Shown here: piece by piece, positions 19,032-28,129 of the stretch
Position numbering within the stretch: the stretch's first letter is position 1
Layout: each line of letters starts with the position of its first letter
Source: Nonomuraea soli
Lineage (GTDB): Bacteria; Actinomycetota; Actinomycetes; Streptosporangiales; Streptosporangiaceae
Direction of reading: 5' to 3'
Assembly (NCBI RefSeq): GCF_013761175.1
Contig: NZ_JACDUR010000001.1
Location: forward strand, 248,001-312,000
Length of the DNA stretch: 64,000 bases
Notes under the pieces: model-generated
Databases searched by the model: none
Told to the model about the DNA's origin: nothing
What the model saw: the letters and a program-made list of their open reading frames with translations, nothing else
Made by a program: the position numbers and the translations under genes

Positions 19032-19520
19032 ATGCCCGCCGAGCACGTGCTGGACCTCCTCGTACGGCAGGCGGCCACGCTGGCCGTGGCCGAGTCGCTG
19101 ACCGGCGGGATGATCGGCGCCGCGTTCACGGGAGTGCCCGGCTCGTCCAGGTCCTTCCGCGGCGGGGTGATCTCCTACGCCACCGATCTGAAGCACTCCC
19201 TGCTGGGCGTCCCAGACGACCTGCTGGCCCGCGAGGGCGCCGTGCACCCGGAGGTGGCCGCGGCGATGGCGCGGGGGGTGGCGGCGCTGTGCGGGTCGAC
19301 CTACGGGCTGGCGGTCACCGGCGTGGCGGGCCCCGAGCCTCAGGACGGCCGGGCGGTGGGCACCGTTTTCGTGGCCGTCGCAGGTCCGGGAGGGGCTGTC
19401 CGTAGTAAAGATCTGAACTTGGAAGGGTCACGCGAACGTATCCGGGTAGAGACCGTTCAACAGGCAGTCGATCTGCTCGAAGGTGTGCTGAAGCAGAACA
19501 TGGGGGAACATTCCGCATGA
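19032..19520 (+). CDS. CinA C-terminal domain family protein (nicotinamide-nucleotide amidohydrolase)
   Basis: 162 residues, a stand-alone CinA C-terminal/PncC domain. The family start is present (LLVRQAATLAVAESLTGGMIGAAFTGVPGSSRSFRGGVISYATDLKHSLLGV), with the Ser-containing AESLTGG motif and GLAVTGVAGPEPQDGRAVGTVFVAVAG. Members deamidate nicotinamide mononucleotide for NAD recycling. The gene lies three bases after pgsA and so is in the same operon. ATG 19032 is the only good start. The assignment to the family is firm; the precise reaction is inferred from characterised PncC enzymes. Confidence 0.9.
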   Translation: MPAEHVLDLLVRQAATLAVAESLTGGMIGAAFTGVPGSSRSFRGGVISYATDLKHSLLGVPDDLLAREGAVHPEVAAAMARGVAALCGSTYGLAVTGVAGPEPQDGRAVGTVFVAVAGPGGAVRSKDLNLEGSRERIRVETVQQAVDLLEGVLKQNMGEHSA

Positions 19521-19728
19521 TTACCGTGTTACGTCCCCAGCGAACATGCGATGCACGGTCTGACGCGGTGTCGGTGGATACGGGTACGGTGGAGCTGTGA
19601 GTGAGGTCCGTGAGCCATCTGGAAACCGGCAGCGACGCCCGATGATGACGGCGAGGAGTATGTACGAAGTCAAGAAGAAGGTTGCGCACGGCGGGGTGAA
19701 GCCGACCACGCCCGGGAGGGAGCGTCAC

Positions 19729-20085
19729 ATGATTCTGCTGCGTCAGCTGCTGGGTGACGTGCTGCGCCGGTTGCGTGTCCGGCAAGGACGCACTCTGCGC
19801 GAAGTGTCTCAGCTTGCGAGAGTCTCGCTGGGTTACCTGTCCGAGGTCGAACGCGGTCAGAAGGAAGCCTCTTCCGAACTGCTCGCCTCGATCTGTGGTG
19901 CCCTCGGCGTGCCGCTGTCGCAGGTGCTTCGCGAGGTGTCCGACCAGTTCGCACTCGCCGAGCTGCAGGCCACCCCGGTTTTGGCCGACGCACCCGAACA
20001 CGAGCGTCTCCCCTTGTCGGAAACCGTCCCCGGTGCGATCACCGACACGGTCTTCCCCGAGGTCAAGGACATGGTGGCCGCCTAA
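19729..20085 (+). CDS. clgR: ClgR-type Xre regulator of Clp protease genes
   Basis: 118 residues. One Xre helix-turn-helix fills the first ~70 residues (GDVLRRLRVRQGRTLREVSQLARVSLGYLSEVERGQKEASSELLASICGAL), closely matching known actinobacterial ClgR. ClgR activates clp protease and other proteostasis genes. I chose ATG 19729, which has a strong GGGAGGGAG site 7-8 bases upstream. The longer frame from GTG 19597 would add 44 residues not seen in ClgR. The protein ends in VAA; in Streptomyces lividans ClgR, C-terminal alanines are reported as a ClpP degradation tag, so the same feedback is plausible here. The stop overlaps the convergent glycosylase stop. Confidence 0.9.
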   Translation: MILLRQLLGDVLRRLRVRQGRTLREVSQLARVSLGYLSEVERGQKEASSELLASICGALGVPLSQVLREVSDQFALAELQATPVLADAPEHERLPLSETVPGAITDTVFPEVKDMVAA

Positions 20086-20831
20086 CGCGGCTGGCAGGTC
20101 CCACACCACAGGATCAGTCGCTCCTGTGGCGCTGCCCCCATCTCCCCGCGACTGATCAGCCCTCCGCATTGGCGACAGGGTCTTCCCGCCCTGCCGTAGA
20201 CCCACCGACGATCGACCCGCCGCCGCGCGCCCTCTTCGAGGAGGCGCTGCGCCTGCGTGACCACGTCCTCCAGCTCCGCCACCTCACCGACCGGCCGCCA
20301 CGGCCACAGCCCGCGCAGGAAGAGTGTCTCCGCGCGGTAGATCGTGCCGATCCCGGCCAGATTGCGCTGATCGAGCAGCGCCTCGCCGATCGTGCGCTCG
20401 GGCGCCCTCATGAGGTTGCGCGCCGCCAGCTCCGCATCCCAGTCGGGCCCCAGCAGGTCCGGGCCCAGATGCCCCACGACGGTGTCTTCGCGTTCTGTCC
20501 TGACCAGGTCGACCATGCCCAGCTTGAAGCCGACCGCCTGGTTGTCGGCGGTGGCCAGCACCAGCCTGACCTGGTCGCGGCCCGGCACCCGCGCGTACGG
20601 CGGCAAGATGCGCCAGCTCCCGTCCATGCGCAGGTGGGTGTGGACGGTCAGCCCGCCCTCCACCCTGGTCAGCAGGTGCTTGCCCCTGGAGACGGTCTCG
20701 AGCACCCGGCGGCCCGACAGGTCGGCCGTGGCGTGGCGCGGCACCCTGAAGTCGGAGCGCACCAGCACCTTGCCGTCGAGCGCCTCACGCAGCCTGGCCG
20801 CCGCACGGAAGACGGAGTCGCCCTCGGGCAT
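20082..20831 (-). CDS. Fpg/Nei family DNA glycosylase
   Basis: 249 residues. Base-excision repair glycosylase/AP lyase for oxidised bases. The mature N-terminus PEGDSVFRAAARL gives the catalytic Pro2-Glu3. VSRGKHLLTRVEGGLTVHTHLRMDGSW carries the conserved Lys and the helix-two-turn-helix side, and a C-terminal zinc finger holds CRQCGG and CGTCQ. The PEGDS start rather than PELPE favours the Nei branch (actinobacterial Nei2-like) over Fpg/MutM. It converges on clgR with a four-base stop overlap. A 45-bp repeat tract lies upstream of its start. Confidence 0.92.
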   Translation of the reverse strand: MPEGDSVFRAAARLREALDGKVLVRSDFRVPRHATADLSGRRVLETVSRGKHLLTRVEGGLTVHTHLRMDGSWRILPPYARVPGRDQVRLVLATADNQAVGFKLGMVDLVRTEREDTVVGHLGPDLLGPDWDAELAARNLMRAPERTIGEALLDQRNLAGIGTIYRAETLFLRGLWPWRPVGEVAELEDVVTQAQRLLEEGARRRVDRRWVYGRAGRPCRQCGGLISRGEMGAAPQERLILWCGTCQPR

Positions 20832-20869
20832 CCCGGCTCACTCCCCGGCCAGCGGGCCAGTCACCGGCC

Positions 20870-21109
20870 TGCGGGTGTGGGATCGCTCCTCGGCCAAGAC
20901 GCCGGTGCCCGGCTCGCGCGTGTGGGATCGCTTGTCGGTCATGATGGCGGTCGCTGTATCGCGCGTATGGGATCGTTGCCCGGTCATGGAGCCTGCCGCT
21001 CTTCCGCGCGTGGGAATCGTGTCCCGGTCAAGGCGCCCGTCGCCGGGCCGCGCGTGTCGGATCGGTTCCCGCATGGGAGGTGGGCTGCCGGCCCGCGCAC
21101 GTCGGATCA
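20870..21109. repeat. 45-bp degenerate tandem repeat, 5-6 units
   Basis: Units with the anchor GTGTGGGATCG or close variants at about 20875, 20920, 20965, 21010, 21054 and 21099, so the period is 44-45 bp. The tract fills the space between the glycosylase start and the Rrf2 stop, and the last unit includes that stop codon. Because 45 is a multiple of three, it stays open as 15-residue repeats on both strands (RVWDR... on plus, RSHTR... on minus). No start or ribosome site supports translation. The units are contiguous, with no unique spacers, so it is not a CRISPR. Confidence 0.8.
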
Positions 21110-21556
21110 GTCCCAGGCCGAGGGGTCGGCGGCCAGCTCGCGCACCCGGTTGGGCAGGTCGCCCTTGGCGACGTGCTCCAGGGTGACCTCCTCGAGGATC
21201 GCCCGCTCCGAGGCGCGCAGCGCGATCCACACCTGCTGGAGCGACTCGGCGGGCCCCCGGTAGCCCACGTGCTCGGGGCGCTCGCCGCGGACGTTGGCCA
21301 GCGGGCCGTCGACCGCCCTGATCACGTCGGCCAGGCTGATCTCTGCGGCGGGCCGGGCCAGCACGTAGCCGCCCTCCGGCCCCCGCTGCCCGCGCACGAG
21401 CCCGGCCCGGCGCATCTGCAGCAGGATGTTCTCGAGGTACTTGGGTGGCATGTCCTGCTCTTTGGCGAGCTCGCCCACGGTGGTCGGCCCGGCACCCGCC
21501 GCGGCGAGTTCGGCGGCGGCGCGAAGGGCGTAGTCGACACGAGCGGAAAGGCGCAT
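21107..21556 (-). CDS. Rrf2 family transcriptional regulator
   Basis: 149 residues. A winged-helix Rrf2 protein: RLSARVDYALRAAAELA, the recognition region TVGELAKEQDMPPKYLENILLQMRRAGLVRGQRGPEGGYVLARPAAEISLADVIRAVDGPL, and a dimerisation helix. There is no Cys in the whole protein, so unlike IscR or NsrR it cannot hold an iron-sulfur cluster through the usual triad. It more likely responds to a small molecule or protein, as CymR does. It begins eight bases after the endonuclease/phosphatase gene on the same strand, suggesting one transcript. The target genes are not evident. Confidence 0.9.
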   Translation of the reverse strand: MRLSARVDYALRAAAELAAAGAGPTTVGELAKEQDMPPKYLENILLQMRRAGLVRGQRGPEGGYVLARPAAEISLADVIRAVDGPLANVRGERPEHVGYRGPAESLQQVWIALRASERAILEEVTLEHVAKGDLPNRVRELAADPSAWD

Positions 21557-21564
21557 GTAACCGA

Positions 21565-23532
21565 TTATCCCCCCTGGTCAACACTGGTTAGGCGCAAGGT
21601 CGCCAGAACGGGCAGGTGATCGGAGTACGGCAGGCGGGGGACCTCGGCCTTCAGCACCTCGATCCCCTGCGTGACCAGCACGTGGTCGATGCGCTTGACG
21701 GGGGCGTCCGCCGGAGATGTTAACGGATTGCCCAGATTTGTCAGGGGATCTCGTAGTCCGGCATCGAGGAGAGGCGCCAGTCCCGGATCCCCGGCGGGGA
21801 TGTTGAGATCACCGGCCAGCACCACCGGCCGCGGATCCCCGACTACGGCCGCCCTGGCCGGCATGCCGTCCTCCGTCGAGCGCATGCTGTCGAGGTCGAG
21901 GCCCCGGGCGAGCTCGCCGGCGATCCTGGCCACCTCGGGCGCCTGGCCGCCGGGCGCCTGCAGGTGGGTGTTGACGATGCCGACCTCCCTGCCGCCCACC
22001 TCCACGACGATCGCCTGAGCCTGCGCACCGGTCGGGTAGTCGTGCCGGCCGAGCCTGTGGGACCTCACCGTGACCGGCAGGTTCGTCAGCAGCGCGTCGC
22101 CCCAGCGTTCGTCGGCGGCGGGGGCGAAGACGTGACGCAGGCCGGTGAGGCGGGCGATGCGTCCCAGGTCGTCGTGGCCGCCGTTGAGCAGCCAGCCCCG
22201 GTCGACCTCGCTGAGCAGGACGACGTCGGGGGAGCGCTCGTTGATGAAGGCGGCGATCCGGTCAAGGGACAGGCGGCCGTCGAGGCCGAAGCCCATGCGG
22301 ATGTTGTAGGCGAGCAGGGTGAACTGGTCGCCGGTCTTGCGCTGCACGGCCGGGTCGACGCGCACGCCTGTCGCGCCGACCACGGCGATCACCGCCAGCA
22401 CCGCCGCCGCGACGAGCCGCTGCCGGGCGGGCGATGCCGAGGAGGGGGAGCCCAGAGGCGGTGGAGGCGTCGACCCGGCGTCGTGAACGGCGCCCGGCGT
22501 GGGAGGGAGCAGCGGATCGGCGCCCGGGGCAGGGGGGAGCGGCGGGTGGAAGGGCCGGTCGGTGCCGCGTGCCGTCAGCGCGAGGGCGGCGACCACGGTC
22601 AGCCCCATGACCAGCGGCACCAGCCGGTTGGGGAATCCGAGGTCCAGGTCGTACGCCGCGTAGTACACGAACGTCGCCACCAGGAACCCCGTCGTCCCGC
22701 CCAGCAGCGCCGCGCCCGGCCGCCGGGGCGGGGGGCGGCGCAGGGCGGTCGCCGACAGCGCGATCCCGATGGCGGCACCGATCATCGGCGAGGCGAGGGA
22801 GGCGTCAGGCAGGCCGGTGCCCACCACCAGCAGCACACCGACCATCCCGACGAGCGCCCAGCCGGGCCAGCGGGGGAGGGCCGCCGCGAGCAGCAGGAGA
22901 ACCGCCGACAGCCCCACCACGCCCCTGGCCAGCACCTCGCCCCACATCCCCGGCGCCCAGGCGGGTGGGAGCGGCACCAGGTGTGACTGCCCCACCAGGA
23001 ACAGCGCGGGCCCGAACAGTGCCCACGTCGCCGAGGGTGCGAGATCGTGCGAGGGCCTGGCTTCGCGCAGCGCGACGGCGAACCCCGCGCACAGGGCCAC
23101 GACGCCCAGCCATGCCGGCACCTCGTCACGCCACACCAGGTCGACCTGGTCGAGCACCTGGTGCGTCACCACCGTGGCGGCCAGCCCTGCGGCGAGCCCG
23201 AGGGGAACCGCCCGGCGGTCGAGGGTGCGGGCGCAGCCGTACAGGAAGACGAGGCCCGCCGAGACGCCTGCGGAGGCCGTGTAGAGCTGCTCCAGCCCGG
23301 TCTGGAGCAGCAGCCGCGACACCACCAGCAGGGCCGCTCCGCCGTACAGGCACCATGACGGGCGTAGCAGGGCCGCGAGGAAGGGCAGGAGGAACCAGGC
23401 GGCGGCGTAGGCGCCCATGAGCTCGGGAGGAGTCTCGCCCGCCCGGCCGAACAACGTGATCAAGGACGGCAGGAACACCCGTAACACGTCAAAGAAGATC
23501 ATGACGCCGAGGGCTAACGGCACGGCGGGCAT
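21565..23532 (-). CDS. Membrane-bound endonuclease/exonuclease/phosphatase family protein
   Basis: 655 residues. The first ~400 are about ten hydrophobic helices (MIFFDVLRVFLPSLITLFG; AAWFLLPFLAALL; GVVGLSAVLLLLAAAL), with a Pro-rich linker at ~345-370. The last ~240 form an EEP hydrolase domain with the metal and catalytic motifs LLAYNIRMG, LLSEVDRGW, VNTHLQAPG, LAGDLNIPAGDPG, RIDHVLVTQ and YSDHLPV. After the last helix the catalytic domain is probably outside the membrane. Related proteins cleave phosphodiesters of nucleic acids, phosphoinositides or sphingomyelin; which applies here cannot be told. It shares a 84-bp divergent region with the ROK gene. Confidence 0.88.
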   Translation of the reverse strand: MPAVPLALGVMIFFDVLRVFLPSLITLFGRAGETPPELMGAYAAAWFLLPFLAALLRPSWCLYGGAALLVVSRLLLQTGLEQLYTASAGVSAGLVFLYGCARTLDRRAVPLGLAAGLAATVVTHQVLDQVDLVWRDEVPAWLGVVALCAGFAVALREARPSHDLAPSATWALFGPALFLVGQSHLVPLPPAWAPGMWGEVLARGVVGLSAVLLLLAAALPRWPGWALVGMVGVLLVVGTGLPDASLASPMIGAAIGIALSATALRRPPPRRPGAALLGGTTGFLVATFVYYAAYDLDLGFPNRLVPLVMGLTVVAALALTARGTDRPFHPPLPPAPGADPLLPPTPGAVHDAGSTPPPPLGSPSSASPARQRLVAAAVLAVIAVVGATGVRVDPAVQRKTGDQFTLLAYNIRMGFGLDGRLSLDRIAAFINERSPDVVLLSEVDRGWLLNGGHDDLGRIARLTGLRHVFAPAADERWGDALLTNLPVTVRSHRLGRHDYPTGAQAQAIVVEVGGREVGIVNTHLQAPGGQAPEVARIAGELARGLDLDSMRSTEDGMPARAAVVGDPRPVVLAGDLNIPAGDPGLAPLLDAGLRDPLTNLGNPLTSPADAPVKRIDHVLVTQGIEVLKAEVPRLPYSDHLPVLATLRLTSVDQGG

Positions 23533-23555
23533 TCAGGCATCATCACGGAAACCCG

Positions 23556-23575
23556 TAAGCGCTTGCAAGAGCGCT
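23556..23575. promoter_or_regulatory. Paired AGCGCT operator-like half-sites upstream of ROK gene
   Basis: Two AGCGCT palindromes at 23558-23563 and 23570-23575, the first inside AAGCGCTT, spaced 12 bp between the divergent starts. It resembles LacI-type sugar operators. The regulator is not assignable; autoregulation by the adjacent ROK protein is possible. Confidence 0.4.
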
Positions 23576-23616
23576 AAACTCTCAGCAACCTTAACGATTT
23601 GACGTTGGGATACAGC

Positions 23617-24792
23617 GTGGAGCGACGTCCTGGTGTGCCCCGGTTGCTACGGGAGATCAACGATCGGGCTGCCCTGGAACTCCTCCTGGCCGAAGGGCCG
23701 ATGACCAGGGGACAGATCGGCGACCAGACCGGCCTGTCGAAGGTCACCGCCTCGCAGACCCTGGCCAGGCTCGAGGAACGCGGCCTGGTCGAGGTGGTCG
23801 GCGTGCAGGCGGGCGGCAGGGGCCCCAACGCCGCGTTGTATTCCGTGGTCTCCAACTCCGCCTACGTGGCAGGGCTCGACGTCGGTCCCGAAACGGTCTC
23901 GACCGCCATCGCCGACATCCACGGCCGCACGCTGGCGGAGGTGACGGTCAGCCCCAACGGCGACGACCCCGTGTCGGTGGTCCACAGCGCCGTCGTCAAG
24001 GCGTGCAAGAGCGCCAAGGTGAGCCTGTCGAAGCTGCGCGGCGTGGTGATCGGCACGCCGGGTGTGGTCGATCCGCGCAGCGGCGACGTGCGCTTCTCCT
24101 TCGACCTTCCGGCCTGGCACGAAGGCATCCACGAGGCGCTGGCGCGCGACCTCAAGCGCGAGGTGACGATCGAGAACGACGTCAACCTGGCGGCGATCGC
24201 GGAGCGCGCCGACGGGGCGGCCAAGGGCATCGACGACTTCGTGCTGCTGTGGGCGGCGCGAGGTATCGGCCTGTCGGTGGTGCTCGACGGCAAGATCCAC
24301 CGGGGGCGTTCCGGCAGCGCGGGCGAGATCGGCTACCTGCCGGTGCCCGGCGTGCCGTTGCCGGAGGACATCAGGGCCGAGCCGGGGCGCCTGCCGTCGC
24401 TGGCGGGCGGCCTGCAGTCGCTGGTCAGCGCCGAGGCGGTGGCCGACCTGGCCAAGGGGTACGGCTTCGCGGTGAGCGACGCGAGCGAGAGCGTGAAGGC
24501 GGCGCTGGCCGCGGGCGAACGCGGCGATCCGCTGCTCGACGACATCGCCCACCGGCTGGCGCTGGGCGTGGCGGCGGTCTGTGTCGTGCTCGACCCGGGC
24601 CGTGTCGTGCTGGCGGGGGAGGTGTGCCGGGCGGGCGGATCGGCGCTGACCTCGCGCGTCGAGGAAGCCGTCGCGCGTATCTGCCCGATCCGCCCTGAGG
24701 TGGTGACCACGGCCGTCGAGGGCAACCCGGTGCTGCGCGGCGCCGTGCTGGCCGCCCTCGGACAGGCTCGTGAGGAGCTCTTCTCCTCCTGA
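23617..24792 (+). CDS. ROK family transcriptional regulator
   Basis: 391 residues. An N-terminal winged helix (RLLREINDRAALELLLAEGPMTRGQIGDQTGLSKVTASQTLARLEERGLVEVV) is joined to a ROK sugar-kinase-like domain (VAGLDVGPETVSTAIADIHG; IENDVNLAAIAERADG; GIGLSVVLDGKIHRGRSGSAGEIGYLPVPG). The usual ROK zinc motif CxCGxxGC after the GE step is absent. I chose GTG 23617 because it aligns with the start of the paralogue at 41544; TTG 23599 is upstream but poorer. ROK repressors sense sugars such as glucose, xylose or N-acetylglucosamine. It converges on the subtilase gene with an eight-base gap. Confidence 0.9.
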   Translation: MERRPGVPRLLREINDRAALELLLAEGPMTRGQIGDQTGLSKVTASQTLARLEERGLVEVVGVQAGGRGPNAALYSVVSNSAYVAGLDVGPETVSTAIADIHGRTLAEVTVSPNGDDPVSVVHSAVVKACKSAKVSLSKLRGVVIGTPGVVDPRSGDVRFSFDLPAWHEGIHEALARDLKREVTIENDVNLAAIAERADGAAKGIDDFVLLWAARGIGLSVVLDGKIHRGRSGSAGEIGYLPVPGVPLPEDIRAEPGRLPSLAGGLQSLVSAEAVADLAKGYGFAVSDASESVKAALAAGERGDPLLDDIAHRLALGVAAVCVVLDPGRVVLAGEVCRAGGSALTSRVEEAVARICPIRPEVVTTAVEGNPVLRGAVLAALGQAREELFSS

Positions 24793-24800
24793 TTCTCCGG

Positions 24801-27800
24801 CTACTTCAGGCGGAAGGCCCTGGTCACCGTGGTGGTGACCGTGTTGCCGCGCCGGTCGTCGGCCGTCAGCCGCAGCGAGGCGAATCCGCCGGGCTTCGAC
24901 GGGTTGAGCATCACGGCGCGATACTCCTGCGGCCCCGAGGGCAGCACGGCCAGCTTGTGCCAGGTCGCGCCGTCGTCGTAGGAGACCTCGGCGCCGACCT
25001 TGGCCGGCAGCGCCCTGGAGGTGCTCTCCAGTCGCAGCGGCAGCGTCATCGGCCCGGCGGGTGCGGCGTTGTCGAGGTCGAGCTCGGGCGCGGCCACGAC
25101 GGCGAGCACCTGGGCGGGGCCGTCCTGCTGGGAGGTGAAGGTCCACGCCGAGGTGATCGGGGTCGACAGCTCCGAGGTGTAGCGGTCAGCCGTGCCCTCC
25201 ATGACGACCCGGTATTTCCCGGCCGGGGCGGTGAAGGTGACGGGCGACAGTTGCATGGGCACCTGGTCGGCCGCGGCCACCTGGGTGCCGTCGGCGGCGT
25301 AGAGCGTGGTCCTGGTGTCCGACAACATCACGAAGCCGGTGCGGCCCTCGGTCGGCGTGTGCGCCAGCGGCATGCCGATCGTCAGCTTGTCGCCGGCGCG
25401 GCTCAGGCCGCCCCAGTCGGGCAGGGCGGGGGCGAGCACGGCCTGGTTCCACCGCTCGGCCCGGTAGCGCCTGTGCGCCTTGAAGGTGCGCTCCGGCTCG
25501 TGCTCAAGGGTGAGGAAGGTGTTGAGGCCGCGGGTGTAGCCGATGCCGGGGGTGAAGTACTCGGTGCGCTTGCTGGGCAGCGTGGTGTGCATCTCCAGCG
25601 CGCTGGGCAGCGGGCCCCAGGACGACGGCGGGCCGGCGAAGACGACCATCGGGGTGAGCAGCTTCTGCCGGATGGCGGCGAACTCGACCGGGACGGCGGC
25701 CAGGTCGCGGTCGCGCGCGGTGTGGCTCTCGGGGACGCGGCCCTCGGTCCTGAACATGAGGTAGTAGGCGTAGGGGCTGTCGGCGAAGTAGCCGTCGGCC
25801 CCGCGGCGGCCGATGACCGACCACAGGCGGAAGGCGAAGCCGTCGACCTCGCCGGTCGGGGTGACGGAGAAGCGCTGGCCCTCCTCGCCCGAGGCCGCGC
25901 CGACGAGGATCGGGGCGAGCCCGCCCGGCCGCTCGCGGGTGAAGAGCATCTCCTCGGCGGAGGTCTCGGAGTCGGGCTTGTCGGTCTTCACGTCCATGGT
26001 GCGGGCCGTACGGGCGTCGAAGACGATCTCGCGCTCCCCGGTGACCTCCACGTCGGGCAGGACCACGAGGCTGTTGTCCATCTCCTGGCCGGGCACGATC
26101 GTGAGGGGCGCCGCGATGGCCAGGTAGCGGCCCTCGGCCAGTTCGATCTCGGCCGAGCCGTTGGCCACGGGGAACATCAGGCGGGGGGCGCCCGACATCG
26201 ACTCGAAGTAGACCGGCAGCGCCCGCGCGGCGGGGTCGGGGACGGTGCCCTCGCGGTCCAGCACGGTCAGCTTGACCTTGTGCGTGCGCACGGCCTTGTC
26301 GAGGCTGAGCCCGGTCTGCACGGCCACGGAGCCGTCCGCGCTGCGCGCGGTGATCCTTCCGGCGTACGGCCCGGCGACGCCGAGCGACGGTGTGGCGGTG
26401 ACCTTCACCTCGGAGCTGCCGCCGGCGGGCACGGTCACCTCGGCGGGCACGGCGAACATCCCGGCGGGCGCGGCCTCACCGGTGTGCGCCGCGGCGGTGG
26501 CCGACAGCTGGAGGGTGACGGGCGCGCTGCCCGCGTTGGTGTAGGTCACGGTGCGTTCGACCACGCCCTCGTACGGGTGGGCGACCGAGCCGAAGGAGAG
26601 CGTCGTGGCGGTGGCGAAGACCTCCTGCCGTACGGCACGCGCCACGTCGAGGCGCCCCGAGCCCTGCTGGAAGGCCGGCGCGTCGATGGCCTTGGCGCTG
26701 CCCGTCAGCGCGCTCTTGAGCTGCTGCCAGGTCCAGTCGGGGTGACGCTGGGCCAGGACGGCGGCGGCTCCCGCGACGTGCGGGGTGGCCATGGAGGTGC
26801 CGCTCATGCTCGTGTAGCCGCCGTCGACCGCGGGAAGCGACGAGGCGGAGGAGCGGGCGGCCACGATGTCGACGCCGGGCGCCACCAGGTCGGGCTTGAG
26901 CGCGTTGTCGCCGGCCCTCGGGCCGCGGCTGGAGAATCGCGCCATGACGTCCTGCTTGTCGACCGCGCCGACGGTCAGCGCCGAGTCGCTGCTTCCGGGC
27001 GAGCCGACGGTGTAGCTCTGGTCGCCGTCGTTGCCCGCGGCGATCACGAACAGGGCGCCGGTCTCGGCGGTCAGCCGCGCGACGGCCTGCTCCATCGGGT
27101 CCTCGCCGGGGGAGTCGACGCCGCCGAGGCTCATGTTGATGATCTTGGCGCCGCTGCGGGCCGCCCACTCCATGCCGGAGATGATGCGCGAGGTCGCGCC
27201 GGAGCCCGAGTCGCTCAGCACCTTGCCGATGAGCAGGCGCGCTCCCGGCGCGACGCCCTTGTGAGTGGCGCCGAGCCCGGCGATCGTCGAGGCGACGTGG
27301 GTGCCGTGGCCGTGGCCGTCGGCGACCGTGCCGCCGTAGGTGAAGTTCTGCGTGGCCTCGATCTGCTTGGCCAGGTCGGGGTGGGTGGCGTCGATACCGG
27401 TGTCGAGCACGGCGACCTTGACGCCCTGGCCGGTGTAGCCGGCCTGCCAGGCCTCCGGAGCGCCCACCTGGGGCACGCTCTGCTCCAGGGCGACCTTCAC
27501 CGGGGCGTCAAGCCAGATCTTGCTCGCGCTCACGCTGCGTGCGCTCATCAGGGTCTGCAGGATCGGCTGGTCCTTGGCGGGGGCCAGGGCCACGCCGTTG
27601 ATCGACGGCAGCGCCGTGCCTCCGGCGGGCAGAGCGGCCCTGGCCGTGGCGGGATACTGCACGATCAGCGGCAACGTCGGCGACGAGGCGTCGTCGAGGC
27701 CGTCGGCCACCAGCCGGTTGACCTGGAACAGCCGCTCGTCCAGCACGCCACGGGCCACCAGGTCCGCGACGTCCGTGGGGATCACGGTCAGCTCGTCACC

Positions 27801-28022
27801 GGCGCCGAAGCGCAGGTAGGAGGTCTTGCGCCCGGACCCGGGGACGAAACGCAGCGCCTGGCCGCGCAGCGTGACCTTGTCGCCGGTGATCAGCGTGACG
27901 CTCTTCTCGGGCGCCGCGTCGCCCGGGGCGCTCCGCCCGGGCTCCGCGTGCGCGGGCGAGGCCGCCAGCAGCCCGGCCAGGACGGCCAGCGACAGGCTCG
28001 CCGCGCCCTTCTTTCTCCACAC
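24801..28022 (-). CDS. Secreted S8 (subtilisin-like) serine protease
   Basis: 1073 residues. A Sec signal peptide (WRKKGAASLSLAVLAGLLAASPAHA) and a propeptide to ~185 precede the catalytic domain, which has Asp207 (VLDTGID), His242 (GHGTHVA), oxyanion Asn331 (AAGND) and Ser410 (GTSMATPH). The ~600-residue C-terminal part is beta-rich (repeated Ig/FnIII-like stretches such as YTNAGSAPVTLQLSATA) and probably extracellular substrate-binding or autoinhibitory. The GTG start at 28022 has an AGAGGA site. It is likely an extracellular degradative protease. No sortase or anchor motif is visible at the C-terminus. Confidence 0.93.
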   Translation of the reverse strand: MWRKKGAASLSLAVLAGLLAASPAHAEPGRSAPGDAAPEKSVTLITGDKVTLRGQALRFVPGSGRKTSYLRFGAGDELTVIPTDVADLVARGVLDERLFQVNRLVADGLDDASSPTLPLIVQYPATARAALPAGGTALPSINGVALAPAKDQPILQTLMSARSVSASKIWLDAPVKVALEQSVPQVGAPEAWQAGYTGQGVKVAVLDTGIDATHPDLAKQIEATQNFTYGGTVADGHGHGTHVASTIAGLGATHKGVAPGARLLIGKVLSDSGSGATSRIISGMEWAARSGAKIINMSLGGVDSPGEDPMEQAVARLTAETGALFVIAAGNDGDQSYTVGSPGSSDSALTVGAVDKQDVMARFSSRGPRAGDNALKPDLVAPGVDIVAARSSASSLPAVDGGYTSMSGTSMATPHVAGAAAVLAQRHPDWTWQQLKSALTGSAKAIDAPAFQQGSGRLDVARAVRQEVFATATTLSFGSVAHPYEGVVERTVTYTNAGSAPVTLQLSATAAAHTGEAAPAGMFAVPAEVTVPAGGSSEVKVTATPSLGVAGPYAGRITARSADGSVAVQTGLSLDKAVRTHKVKLTVLDREGTVPDPAARALPVYFESMSGAPRLMFPVANGSAEIELAEGRYLAIAAPLTIVPGQEMDNSLVVLPDVEVTGEREIVFDARTARTMDVKTDKPDSETSAEEMLFTRERPGGLAPILVGAASGEEGQRFSVTPTGEVDGFAFRLWSVIGRRGADGYFADSPYAYYLMFRTEGRVPESHTARDRDLAAVPVEFAAIRQKLLTPMVVFAGPPSSWGPLPSALEMHTTLPSKRTEYFTPGIGYTRGLNTFLTLEHEPERTFKAHRRYRAERWNQAVLAPALPDWGGLSRAGDKLTIGMPLAHTPTEGRTGFVMLSDTRTTLYAADGTQVAAADQVPMQLSPVTFTAPAGKYRVVMEGTADRYTSELSTPITSAWTFTSQQDGPAQVLAVVAAPELDLDNAAPAGPMTLPLRLESTSRALPAKVGAEVSYDDGATWHKLAVLPSGPQEYRAVMLNPSKPGGFASLRLTADDRRGNTVTTTVTRAFRLK

Positions 28023-28097
28023 AGTCCTCTACCTCACAAGTCAGGAAATTTGAGCTGATCTTGTCGGGTGGGGTGGGTGTGAAGAAAGCGGTTACCG

Positions 28098-28129
28098 TGG
28101 CGAGTACCCGCCAAGGCGGATACTCGCCA
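28098..28129 (-). terminator. Terminator hairpin at end of RiPP operon
   Basis: 15-bp arms (28098-28112 and 28115-28129) with one mismatch, lying directly after the methyltransferase stop on the minus strand. A pyrimidine-rich CTTTCTTC run follows 13-20 bases downstream. A good candidate for the end of the ten-gene transcript. Confidence 0.65.

Noticed and set aside
19521..19728. ClgR or LexA box upstream of clgR
   Set aside because: Only a GCGAAC half-site is visible; the second half does not match well enough, and nothing else stands out in this stretch.
20870..21109. CRISPR array
   Set aside because: Units are contiguous and degenerate with no unique spacers, and there are no cas genes.
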